From Planctomycetaceae bacterium (GTDB lineage: Bacteria > Planctomycetota > Phycisphaerae > Phycisphaerales > SM1A02), in contig JAIYBS010000337.1 in assembly GCA_027488415.1 (NCBI GenBank), positions 1 through 11,331 of the forward strand: a stretch of 11,331 bases of DNA, in the 5' to 3' direction. The translations under genes and the position numbers were made by a program. Each line of letters begins with the position of its first letter. The first letter of the stretch is position 1. The notes below the pieces were generated by a model. It saw only the letters and a program-made list of their open reading frames with translations, did not search any database and had not been told where the DNA came from. Below, piece after piece: positions 4,965 to 11,331 of the stretch.

Positions 4965-5903
4965 ATGTCGTCGGCCTCCACCATCCCCACCGAGCTCTTC
5001 GGCTACAAGGTCGTCGACAAGGTCGGTGAGGGCGCCGCGAGCGTCGTCTACGCGGTGATGGACCCGAAGTCGCGGCAGGTGATGGCGCTCAAGCACGTCC
5101 TGCGCCGCACCGACAAGGACCAGCGCTTCATCGACCAGATCGAGCAGGAGTACAAGGTCGGCTCGAAGCTCGACCACGTGAACATCCGCGCGATCAAGCG
5201 GTACCTCAAGAACCAGAAGTACATGTTCGGGACGGTGACCGACGCGGCGCTCCTGATGGAGCTCGTCGACGCCGCGACCCTCGACACCGGCGCGCGCCCG
5301 TCCGCGGCCAACATCGCCAACTACTTCGCGCAGACCGCCCGCGCGCTCGCGCACATGCACGAGCGCGGGTTCGTGCACGCGGACATGAAGCCGTCGAACA
5401 TGATGGTCTGCGAGGACGGGACCGTGAAGGTCATCGACCTCGGCCAGGCGTGCGCGGTCGGCACGGTGAAGAAGCGCATCCAGGGCACGCCGGGCTACAT
5501 CGCGCCTGAGCAGGCGTTCCGGCAGGAGATCACGCCGCTCACCGACGTCTACAACTTCGGCGCGACGCTCTACTGGGTGCTGCTGCGCGACGAGATCCCG
5601 TGCGCGCTGCCGTCGGGCAACACGCGCGTCTCGAGCGCGATCGAGCCGAGCCAGATCCGCCTGCCGAAGCCGCCGCACCAGCAGGACGGGCGCATCCCGT
5701 CGGAGCTGTCCGACGTGGTCATGCAGTGCATCCCGCCGCACGCGAACCAGCGCATGCAGTCGATGGCGATGATCGCCGACCGGCTCGACGTGATCGCCGC
5801 GCACTGCCGGCGCACCGGCGCGGGCCGCGAGCTCGAGGGCATGGTGTCCGCCGGCTCGGCGCCCGACCGGAACTACGACAGCGAACCCTCTCGGACGGGC
5901 TGA
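4965..5903 (+). CDS. Soluble Hanks-type Ser/Thr protein kinase (non-RD)
   Basis: The 312-residue product is essentially one kinase domain (about 12-280). Visible motifs are the glycine loop GEGAASVVY (21-29), the ATP-anchoring Lys43 in ALKHV, the helix-C Glu62, and the catalytic loop HADMKPSN (138-145) with Asp140, Lys142 and Asn145. Magnesium-binding DLG lies at 158-160 and APE at 180-182, with TDVYNFGATLY at 193-203 matching subdomain IX. All catalytic residues are present, so it should be active. The usual HRD reads HAD, so the Arg that responds to activation-loop phosphorylation is missing. There is no membrane helix, PASTA or TPR domain, so it is probably a cytoplasmic kinase needing a partner for input. 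The tail (281-312) is polar. The stop codon is 3 bases before the protease ATG, indicating co-transcription. Its substrates cannot be read from sequence. Confidence 0.95.
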   Translation: MSSASTIPTELFGYKVVDKVGEGAASVVYAVMDPKSRQVMALKHVLRRTDKDQRFIDQIEQEYKVGSKLDHVNIRAIKRYLKNQKYMFGTVTDAALLMELVDAATLDTGARPSAANIANYFAQTARALAHMHERGFVHADMKPSNMMVCEDGTVKVIDLGQACAVGTVKKRIQGTPGYIAPEQAFRQEITPLTDVYNFGATLYWVLLRDEIPCALPSGNTRVSSAIEPSQIRLPKPPHQQDGRIPSELSDVVMQCIPPHANQRMQSMAMIADRLDVIAAHCRRTGAGRELEGMVSAGSAPDRNYDSEPSRTG

Positions 5904-5906
5904 CCG

Positions 5907-8321
5907 ATGCGCCGCGCCGAGGCACGCGTCCAGGTGCGTGCGCGGGCGGCGGTCGCGTCGCTGCTCGTCTCCGTGGTCTGGTCGCTCCCGGCCGCCGTCG
6001 CGATGGCGCGGCCGACGGTCGCGCCGGACGACCGCATCGACTCGCCCGATGCGCTCCGCGCGTTCGAGGCGCGCGTGCGCGAGGTCGCGCCGAAGGTGCG
6101 CGACTGCGTCGTCGGGATCGTGGTCACGGACGAGAAGGGGATGGAGCGCGGCACCGGAAGCGGGACGCTGATCAGCGCGGACGGCTGGGTGCTCACCGCC
6201 GGGCACGTCGGGCAGGCGCCCGGCCGCAAGGTGACGGTGCTGCTCGCCGACGGGACCGCGCTGCCGGCGCTGACGGCGGGTCAGCACTTCGGGCCGGACG
6301 GCGACGTGGGGCTCCTGAAGGTCGACGCGGGCGCGCGGCGTCTCGCGCACGCGGAGCTCGGTTCCTGTGCCGCGCTCGCGACCGGCGACGCCGTGCTCGC
6401 GCTCGGGCATCCGCTGGGCCCGGAGCGTAACCCGTGGAGACCGCCGCCGCTGCGGGTCGGCCACGTGATCGCGCGCGACGGCTGGGTGCTGGCGATCGAC
6501 GCGCCCTTGAGCCCGGGCGATTCCGGCGGTGGCGTCTTCTCGCTCGACGGGAAGCTGGTCGGCGTGAACTCGGCCGCCGCGGCGCGGCCGGACATGAACA
6601 TGGCCGCGACCGTCGAGAGCGCGAAGGAGCGCATGGAGTCGCTGCGCGAGGGGCTCGCGAGCGGCGAGTACCTCGCCGATCCGTCGAAGGATCCGATGGA
6701 GGTGGCGCAGGCGGCACGCGGCGGGATGGGCGGCGAGGACGACGGCGAGGAGGGTGAGGAGGGCGAGGCTGGCGCGCCGGGCGGGCAGCCCGACGTGCGC
6801 CAGCAGCAGGCGATCGCCGAGCAGCGCGAGCGGCAGGCCGCGACGCTCGAGGCGCTCACGGCACTGAACGACCCGTGGGCCGACGCGGTGGTCACCGTGA
6901 TCGTGGACTCGCGCGACGCGTGCCACGGCGTGTTCGTCGACGACGAGGGGCACGTCCTCACGAAGGCGAGCGAGCTCGGGAGCGGCACGCGGCGCATCGA
7001 CGTGCTGATGAACGACGGCCTGTCCGTGGCGGGCAAGGTGCTGGCGATCGACCAGGCGCTCGACCTCGCGGTGCTCGGCACCGAGGGCGGCGACGTGACC
7101 CCGGTGCCGTTCGGGTCGGACGCCGAGCCCGCGCTTGGCGACGCGATCGTGACGGTCGGGCGCGGGATGGCGCCGATGGCGCTCGGGTTCCGCTCGCTCG
7201 GTCCGTACGCGTCCGGGCGCTCGGACGCCGCGAGCCGCGCGATCCTCGGCGTGGCGATGCGGCCGCCGCTCGATGCGGAGCGGGCGACGATCCCGGGCGG
7301 GGTGGGGCAGGTGGTGGCGCAGGTGATGCCGGGATCGGGCGCGGAGCGCGCGGGAATCGCCGCGGGCGACGCGATCATCTCGGTGGACGGCGTGCGGCTC
7401 GCGGACGCGGAGTCCGCGGCGGTCCCGCTCGGGACGCGCGCGCCGGGCGACGAGGTGCGCGTCGAGTGGGCGCACGGCGGCGAGCGGCGCGTCGCGCAGG
7501 TACGGCTCCTGCGTCCGCCGGGGATGGAGATGCGGCGCATGCTGAGCACCGGCGCCGAGCTCAGCAGGCGCGCGACCGGGTTCGGCGAGGTGATCCAGCA
7601 CGACGGCGTGGTGCCCGCGCAGGGCGTCGGGACGCCGGTGCTCGACAGCCAGGGGCGCGTGGTGGGGCTCAACATCGCGCGCGCGGACCGCATGAAGACG
7701 TACGCGCTGCCCGCGAAGCGCGTGAAGGCGTCGCTCGACGCGATGCTCGCGGGCATCGCGCGCGGCGAGGTGCTCGAGATCCCCGATCCGGCGGCGGGGC
7801 TCGCGCCGGTGCGCTTCGGCGCGGACGGGTTCGCGCGGCTCCGCGTCGCCGACGGCCATGCGCTCGGGCCGACGAACGCCGTGCAGGGCGACGGCGACGC
7901 GGCGAGGATCGCGGGCTGGGGCGACGTCGACGACCTCGCGGTCTGGAAGCTCGAGCTGCCCTCGGGCGGCCGCTACGACGTGTCGATCGACGTGGAGCCC
8001 GAGCAGGGCGGACAGCTCGACGTGTTCCTCGGCGACGACCTGATGACGGTCCGGATCGTGCCGGGTAAGCCCACGGGGCCCGTGCGCGTGGGCGAGACGG
8101 TTGCGCGCGAGGGCGGCGTCGTCGGGCTGCGTCTGCAGCCCCTCGGGCGCCCGACGGGACCGATCATGGCGCTGCGCGGGATCACCGTGCAGCGGACGGA
8201 CCAGCTCCGGATGGCGGAGGCGGCGTGGCCGCTCCTGCGGTGGAAGGACCCGGTGCGCTACCGTCGTGAGTGGGAACGCGAGCAGCGGCGCCTCGAGCGC
8301 GAGAAAGGACGGCCACGGTGA
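5907..8321 (+). CDS. Exported trypsin-like serine protease with second, degenerate protease domain containing a PDZ domain
   Basis: The product is 804 residues. A signal peptide occupies about 1-34 (basic start, hydrophobic 14-33), so it acts outside the cytoplasm. Domain 1 (about 60-250) is an S1C/HtrA-like protease with a complete triad: His100 in LTAGHVG, Asp133 in GDVGLLKV and Ser206 in SPGDSGGGV. A very acidic linker (about 272-288) and a Gln/Arg/Glu helix (297-318) follow. Domain 2 (about 326-615) has the same fold signals, but the His position is Ser355 (VLTKASEL), Asp386 is kept, and the Ser position is Val574 (QGVGTPVLD). A PDZ domain (about 447-535) sits inside it. Residues about 635-765 form a beta-sandwich-like region resembling C-terminal modules of secreted planctomycete enzymes, followed by a charged helical tail. 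It lies 3 bases after the kinase, and its stop overlaps the deaminase start. Likely roles are envelope quality control or regulated proteolysis. Confidence 0.88.
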   Translation: MRRAEARVQVRARAAVASLLVSVVWSLPAAVAMARPTVAPDDRIDSPDALRAFEARVREVAPKVRDCVVGIVVTDEKGMERGTGSGTLISADGWVLTAGHVGQAPGRKVTVLLADGTALPALTAGQHFGPDGDVGLLKVDAGARRLAHAELGSCAALATGDAVLALGHPLGPERNPWRPPPLRVGHVIARDGWVLAIDAPLSPGDSGGGVFSLDGKLVGVNSAAAARPDMNMAATVESAKERMESLREGLASGEYLADPSKDPMEVAQAARGGMGGEDDGEEGEEGEAGAPGGQPDVRQQQAIAEQRERQAATLEALTALNDPWADAVVTVIVDSRDACHGVFVDDEGHVLTKASELGSGTRRIDVLMNDGLSVAGKVLAIDQALDLAVLGTEGGDVTPVPFGSDAEPALGDAIVTVGRGMAPMALGFRSLGPYASGRSDAASRAILGVAMRPPLDAERATIPGGVGQVVAQVMPGSGAERAGIAAGDAIISVDGVRLADAESAAVPLGTRAPGDEVRVEWAHGGERRVAQVRLLRPPGMEMRRMLSTGAELSRRATGFGEVIQHDGVVPAQGVGTPVLDSQGRVVGLNIARADRMKTYALPAKRVKASLDAMLAGIARGEVLEIPDPAAGLAPVRFGADGFARLRVADGHALGPTNAVQGDGDAARIAGWGDVDDLAVWKLELPSGGRYDVSIDVEPEQGGQLDVFLGDDLMTVRIVPGKPTGPVRVGETVAREGGVVGLRLQPLGRPTGPIMALRGITVQRTDQLRMAEAAWPLLRWKDPVRYRREWEREQRRLEREKGRPR
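8304..8309 (+). promoter_or_regulatory. Ribosome-binding site (AAAGGA) of the deaminase gene
   Basis: AAAGGA lies 8 bases before the GTG at 8318 and decides the start over the open frame upstream. It lies inside the end of the protease gene, fitting translational coupling. Such a site is absent before the genes with leaderless spacing. Confidence 0.6.
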
Positions 8322-8803
8322 GCGAACGAGGATCGGACAAGTGGGATCGGCGCTTCCTGGAGCTCGCCGACCAGATCGCCGGCTGGTCGAAGGACCCGCG
8401 CCGCGGCGTCGGCGCGGTGATCGTGAGCGGCGCGAGGCAGATCGTGGCCACGGGGTTCAACGGCCTGCCGCGCGGGGTGCGCGACCTGCCGGAGCGGCTC
8501 GAGCGGCCGGTGAAGTACGACTTCGTGTGCCACGCGGAGCTGAACGCGATCATCCAGTGCGCGCGCAACGGCGTGAGCCCGGTGGGGTGCACCGTCTACA
8601 CGAGCTTCAGCCCGTGCGTGCAGTGCACGCTCGCGATCGTCCAGGCCGGCATCGTCCGCGTCGTGACGTACGAGTACGGCGGCGACGGCGACGCGCACTG
8701 GGAGGAGTCGTTCCGCAAGGCGCGCGCGGTGATGGAAGAGGCGGGCGTGGACTACGTGGCGCTGGGGCGGTCGCCCGGCGTCACATCCGCTCCGGCGCGG
8801 TGA
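8318..8803 (+). CDS. Deoxycytidylate (dCMP) deaminase family protein
   Basis: The likely reaction is hydrolytic deamination of dCMP to dUMP, feeding dTMP synthesis in the cytoplasm. The 161-residue product has the zinc deaminase motifs CHAELNAI (71-78; zinc His72, catalytic Glu74) and SPCVQC (98-103; zinc Cys100 and Cys103). It also has the block WSKDPRRGVGAVIV (23-36) and FNGLPRGV (47-54), which are typical of dCMP deaminases rather than cytidine or tRNA adenosine deaminases. The length matches the family. The GTG start overlaps the protease stop (GTGA) and has an AAAGGA site 8 bases upstream, so this is the third gene of the kinase operon. Its last 23 bases overlap the 3' end of argS on the other strand. 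Activity on other deaminated nucleotides cannot be excluded. Confidence 0.9.
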   Translation: MSERGSDKWDRRFLELADQIAGWSKDPRRGVGAVIVSGARQIVATGFNGLPRGVRDLPERLERPVKYDFVCHAELNAIIQCARNGVSPVGCTVYTSFSPCVQCTLAIVQAGIVRVVTYEYGGDGDAHWEESFRKARAVMEEAGVDYVALGRSPGVTSAPAR

Positions 8804-10640
8804 TGCCGAGCAGGCCGAGGCCGTCGCGCAGCACGTGCTTCGAGACCGCGCAGAGGCGCAGGCGGCTCGCGCGCAGCGCGGCGTCCTCGCACTTCAGCAC
8901 CGGGCACTGCTGGTAGAAGCCGTTGAACGTGGTGGCGAGCTGGTGCAGGTACGCGCACAGCCGGCTCGGGTCGTTGTGCTGCGCGACGTCGCGGACGACG
9001 CCCGGGTAGCGCAGCAGCATCAGCGCGAGCTGGCGCTCCGCGGGCTCGTTCACCGAGATCACCGGGCGCGGGGGCGAGTGGGCCGCCGCGTCGAGCGCCT
9101 TGCCGAGGATGCCCGCGATGCGCGCGTGCGCGTACTGCAGGTAGGGGCCGGTGTCGCCCTCGAAGCTCACCATGCGGTCGAGGTCGAAGACGTAGTCGCG
9201 CGTCACGTCGGAGCCGAGGTCGGCGTACTTGACCGCGGCGATGCCGACCGCGCGGCCGATCGCCGCGAGCTCGGCGTCGGACATGCCCGCGGTGGGCGCG
9301 TTCGGGTCGGTGCTGCGCGAGCGGACCTCGTGCGTGCCGCGCTCGATGGCCTCGTCGAGGAGCGCCTTCAGCGTGAAGTTCTCGCCGCTGCGGGTCTTGA
9401 GCGGCTTCTTGTCCGGCCCGAGCACGCTGCCGAAGGGAACGTGCACCAGCTCGGCGTCGGTGCCGTCGGGGAGCCTCGTCCAGCCGATCATGCGCACGGC
9501 GTCGAAGACGTCCTTGAAGTGGTCGCGCTGGCGGGCGTCGACGACGTACACGACGCGGTCGCTGCCAAGCTCCTGCACGCGGAATCGGCACGCGGCCAGG
9601 TCGGTGGTGGCGTAGAGGAAGCCGCCGTCGCGCTTGCGGATGAGCATTGGGCGCTCGCGGTCCGGGTAGCGAACGACGATCGCGCCGTCGTCCTCGGTGC
9701 CGAGGCCGGCCTTCACGAAGGCCTCGACGGTGGGGCCGAGCTTCTCGCGGAAGAAGCTCTCGCCGCGGCTGTGCTCGTCGGTGAGGTGGACGCCGAGGAC
9801 GTCGGCGGTCTCGAAGACCTCGCGCATCGTGCAGTCGATGATCCGCTGCCAATCCGCGACGAGCTGCGCGTCGCCCGACTGCAGGCGCACGAGGGTGGCG
9901 CGCGCGTCCTCCTGCGCCATCGCCGCGCCCGCGTTCTGCGCCTCGAGCTCGGCGATGCGGTGCGGGCCCGCGTGGAACGCGCGCGCCGCGACGAGTCCGG
10001 CGCCGTCGTCGCGGCCCTCGAGCTGCGCGGCACGGTACGCGCGGTTCAGGTCGTCGAGCGTGATGCTCGCGAGGTCGGCGCCGGCGCGGCGGAGCGCGGC
10101 GAGCGTCATCGCGATCGGCAGGCCCCAGTCGCCGAGGTGGTTCTCGCGCCACACCTTGCGGCCGAGCCGCTCGTGGACGCGGGCGAGCGTGTCGCCGATG
10201 ATCGTGGCGCGCAGGTGGCCGACGTGCATCTGCTTCGCGACGTTGACGCCGCAGAGGTCGATCGTGACCGCATGCACGGCCGCGACGGGCCGGATGCCGA
10301 GCGCCGGCGAGTCGAGCGCATCGAGCGCAGAGGCGAGCGCCGCGCCGGAGAGGTGCACGTTGACGAAGCCGGGACCGGCGACCTCGACCTTGTCCGCGAT
10401 GCCGGTGAGGTCAGCCTTGGCCAGGACGTCGTTCGCGAGCTGCCGCGGGTTCGTGCCGATGCGCTTGGCGAGCGACATCGCGAAGTTGGCCTGGAAGTCG
10501 CCGAACTGCGGGTTGGCGCTGGGGCGGATCTGCGGGTCGCACTCCTCGGCGGGAAGCCCGGTCACCGAGGCGATCGCGGTGCGCAGCGTGCCGGCGAGGC
10601 TCGAGGCGGGATCGGCAGAAACTGCGGCGGTTTCGGGCAT
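8781..10640 (-). CDS. argS: Arginyl-tRNA synthetase
   Basis: This essential cytoplasmic class I enzyme charges tRNA-Arg with arginine. The product is 619 residues, slightly above the usual 550-600. The N-terminal tRNA-binding domain (about 15-100) contains PQFGDFQANFAM (44-55) and GPGFVNVHLS (89-98). The catalytic core has the HIGH motif as HVGHLR (139-144), followed by ENHLGDWG (166-173). The loose KMSKS equivalent, PLKTRSGE (413-420), lacks the canonical second Lys, as in many ArgS proteins. The DALR anticodon-binding domain runs from about 500 to the end, finishing in LGLLGITAPERM, the typical ArgS terminus. ATG 10640 is chosen because conserved sequence starts soon after it and a TATCCT box lies 7 bases upstream. 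The frame is open upstream, but only as antisense of the sigma gene. It is divergent from that gene with 45 bases between starts. Confidence 0.97.
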   Translation of the reverse strand: MPETAAVSADPASSLAGTLRTAIASVTGLPAEECDPQIRPSANPQFGDFQANFAMSLAKRIGTNPRQLANDVLAKADLTGIADKVEVAGPGFVNVHLSGAALASALDALDSPALGIRPVAAVHAVTIDLCGVNVAKQMHVGHLRATIIGDTLARVHERLGRKVWRENHLGDWGLPIAMTLAALRRAGADLASITLDDLNRAYRAAQLEGRDDGAGLVAARAFHAGPHRIAELEAQNAGAAMAQEDARATLVRLQSGDAQLVADWQRIIDCTMREVFETADVLGVHLTDEHSRGESFFREKLGPTVEAFVKAGLGTEDDGAIVVRYPDRERPMLIRKRDGGFLYATTDLAACRFRVQELGSDRVVYVVDARQRDHFKDVFDAVRMIGWTRLPDGTDAELVHVPFGSVLGPDKKPLKTRSGENFTLKALLDEAIERGTHEVRSRSTDPNAPTAGMSDAELAAIGRAVGIAAVKYADLGSDVTRDYVFDLDRMVSFEGDTGPYLQYAHARIAGILGKALDAAAHSPPRPVISVNEPAERQLALMLLRYPGVVRDVAQHNDPSRLCAYLHQLATTFNGFYQQCPVLKCEDAALRASRLRLCAVSKHVLRDGLGLLGITAPERM

Positions 10641-10647
10641 CCCGCGG

Positions 10648-10653
10648 AGGATA
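10648..10653 (-). promoter_or_regulatory. -10 element (TATCCT) of argS, leaderless spacing
   Basis: On the minus strand TATCCT is followed by 7 bases and the argS ATG at 10640. No Shine-Dalgarno sequence lies between them. Its -35 position overlaps the -10 box of the divergent sigma gene. Confidence 0.55.
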
Positions 10654-10672
10654 GGGCAGGTACGGAGGGCGG

Positions 10673-10678
10673 TACGAT
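10673..10678 (+). promoter_or_regulatory. -10 element (TACGAT) of the sigma factor gene, leaderless spacing
   Basis: TACGAT is followed by 7 bases and the ATG at 10686, with no Shine-Dalgarno sequence. The -35 position (about 10650-10655) falls on the -10 box of argS and has no TTGACA-like sequence. Confidence 0.55.
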
Positions 10679-10685
10679 TTCGGCC

Positions 10686-11273
10686 ATGGACGAAATGGAA
10701 GACCTGTCGGGAGATGACATGTCGGTGGCCGATCTCTTCGGCGAGATCATGGGCGAGCTGCGGCTCCTCAGCACGCTGTACATGAAGACCAACCCGCCCG
10801 AGGTCACGCTGCAGCCCACGGTGATCGTGAGCGAGGCGTTCGTCCGACTCGCCAACCACCGGCCCGACCAGTTCAAGGACGAGGACGACTTCAAGGCGAC
10901 GGCTTCGGTGATCCTGCGCCAGGTGTTCGCGGAGCGCGCCAAGAAGCGGCTCGCCGAGAAGCAGCGCGCGGAGAAGGTCGCCGCCGAGCGCAAGGCGTCG
11001 AAGCCCGCGCCCGGGTCGGCGCCGGAGCCCGAGCTGCCGAACTTCGAGGGCGCGTCACCCGAGCTGGCGCTCGCGCTCGAGAACGCGCTCGAGGCGCTGA
11101 GCGAGGTCGACGACCGCTCGGCGCGCGTAGCCGAGCTCAAGATCTTCGGCGCGCTGCCGATCTCGACGATCGCGCCGATCGTCGGCCTCACCGAGGCCGG
11201 CGCGGAGAAGGACTGGCGGTTCGCGAAGGCCTTCCTCGCCAAGCACCTGAAGGAGCGCGGGAAGGTCGGCTGA
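10686..11273 (+). CDS. ECF-like RNA polymerase sigma factor, planctomycete type
   Basis: The product is 195 residues and should direct RNA polymerase to a set of alternative promoters. Residues about 13-100 correspond to sigma region 2: a helical start (DLFGEIMGELRLLSTLYM, 16-33), then TLQPTVIVSEAFVRLAN (41-57) and FKATASVILRQVFAERAKKR (69-88). This pattern, with TLQPT and a leucine-rich first helix, matches the sigma-70 X6/ECF-like family common in planctomycetes. A Lys/Ala/Pro linker runs to about 120. Residues 126-190 form region 4: LENALEALSEVDDRSARVAELKIFG, a helix-turn-helix around LPISTIAPIVGLTEAGAEKDW and a final helix. The start at 10686 is supported by the TACGAT box 7 bases upstream; Met4 and Met12 are weaker alternatives. 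No anti-sigma gene adjoins it within the window; the sequence after it is cut off. Confidence 0.88.
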   Translation: MDEMEDLSGDDMSVADLFGEIMGELRLLSTLYMKTNPPEVTLQPTVIVSEAFVRLANHRPDQFKDEDDFKATASVILRQVFAERAKKRLAEKQRAEKVAAERKASKPAPGSAPEPELPNFEGASPELALALENALEALSEVDDRSARVAELKIFGALPISTIAPIVGLTEAGAEKDWRFAKAFLAKHLKERGKVG

Positions 11274-11286
11274 AATCCGAAATCCG
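11273..11286 (+). repeat. Tandem 7-base repeat (AAATCCG x2) at the sigma gene stop
   Basis: Two perfect copies of AAATCCG lie directly after each other, the first starting on the last base of the stop codon. It may be a chance or slippage repeat; no function is evident. Confidence 0.35.
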
Positions 11287-11305
11287 TACCAGGTAAAGGT
11301 GCCCG

Positions 11306-11331
11306 GGTTTCAGGCGGTATCGCCTGAAACC
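11306..11331 (+). terminator. Strong hairpin after the sigma factor gene, cut by the window edge
   Basis: GGTTTCAGGCG (11306-11316) pairs perfectly with CGCCTGAAACC (11321-11331) around a GTAT loop, giving 11 base pairs. It starts 32 bases after the sigma gene stop. A run of T beyond position 11331 would make it a Rho-independent terminator, but that part is not visible. The stem could be longer, since CCCG precedes the left arm. A repeat element is the alternative. Confidence 0.55.

Noticed and set aside
4860..7859. A 999-codon open frame on the minus strand opposite the kinase and protease genes
   Set aside because: Its product is almost all Arg, His, Ala, Asp and Val without motifs, as expected from the antisense of G+C-rich codons; the plus-strand genes have full catalytic motifs.
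8835..10685. Long plus-strand open frame upstream of and in phase with the sigma gene
   Set aside because: It is the antisense of argS and has no motif; the sigma factor starts at 10686 behind its own -10 box.
1..11331. tRNA, rRNA, CRISPR, insertion sequence or prophage signals
   Set aside because: I saw no cloverleaf-like pattern, spaced repeat array, transposase motif or terminal inverted repeats on either strand; a dedicated RNA search was not possible.

Overview
The window is a gene-dense, very G+C-rich stretch (roughly 70% by eye) of a bacterial chromosome. It holds nine genes that I can call complete and one cut off at the left edge. The mix suggests a planctomycete, probably of the Phycisphaerae type. 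The pointers are a planctomycete-style ECF-like sigma factor, a soluble Hanks-type Ser/Thr kinase next to a secreted trypsin-like protease with a C-terminal beta-sandwich, an amidase-fold protein, a small lipoprotein and a TPR protein of kinds I associate with Phycisphaerales. This taxonomic call is inference from protein style, not from a marker gene. I see no mobile element, tRNA, rRNA or CRISPR array.

Layout. Positions 1-331 (minus) are the start of a one-pass membrane protein that leaves the window. Positions 365-2098 (plus) encode a secreted protein with a C-terminal TPR-like part, which converges on and overlaps metF (2038-2961, minus; methylenetetrahydrofolate reductase). metF is divergent from rex (3006-3710, plus; the NADH-responsive repressor). 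Downstream of rex come a 75-residue lipoprotein (3721-3948) and a membrane-anchored amidase-fold protein (about 4032-4742) that appears to have lost zinc ligands. An unusually A+T-rich promoter pocket with a structured leader (4785-4964) precedes a tight three-gene operon: Ser/Thr kinase (4965-5903), exported two-domain trypsin/PDZ protease (5907-8321) and dCMP deaminase (8318-8803). The deaminase gene converges on and overlaps argS (8781-10640, minus). argS is divergent from a sigma factor gene (10686-11273, plus), and the window ends in a perfect hairpin.

The most striking pattern is regulatory. Six of the transcription-unit starts have a TANNNT -10 hexamer only 6 or 7 bases before the start codon, with no Shine-Dalgarno sequence and no clear -35 element, as expected for leaderless mRNAs. 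A seventh case at the left edge has 8 bases if its GTG start is used. In both complete divergent pairs (metF/rex and argS/sigma) the two outward -10 boxes are separated by exactly 19 bases, so each lies where the other's -35 element would be. The kinase operon is the exception, with a long leader, and its internal deaminase gene uses a classical ribosome-binding site.

The genes form no single pathway. Housekeeping genes (metF, argS, dCMP deaminase, rex) are interleaved with envelope proteins and signalling genes. The kinase-protease pair is the best candidate for an uncharacterised functional module.
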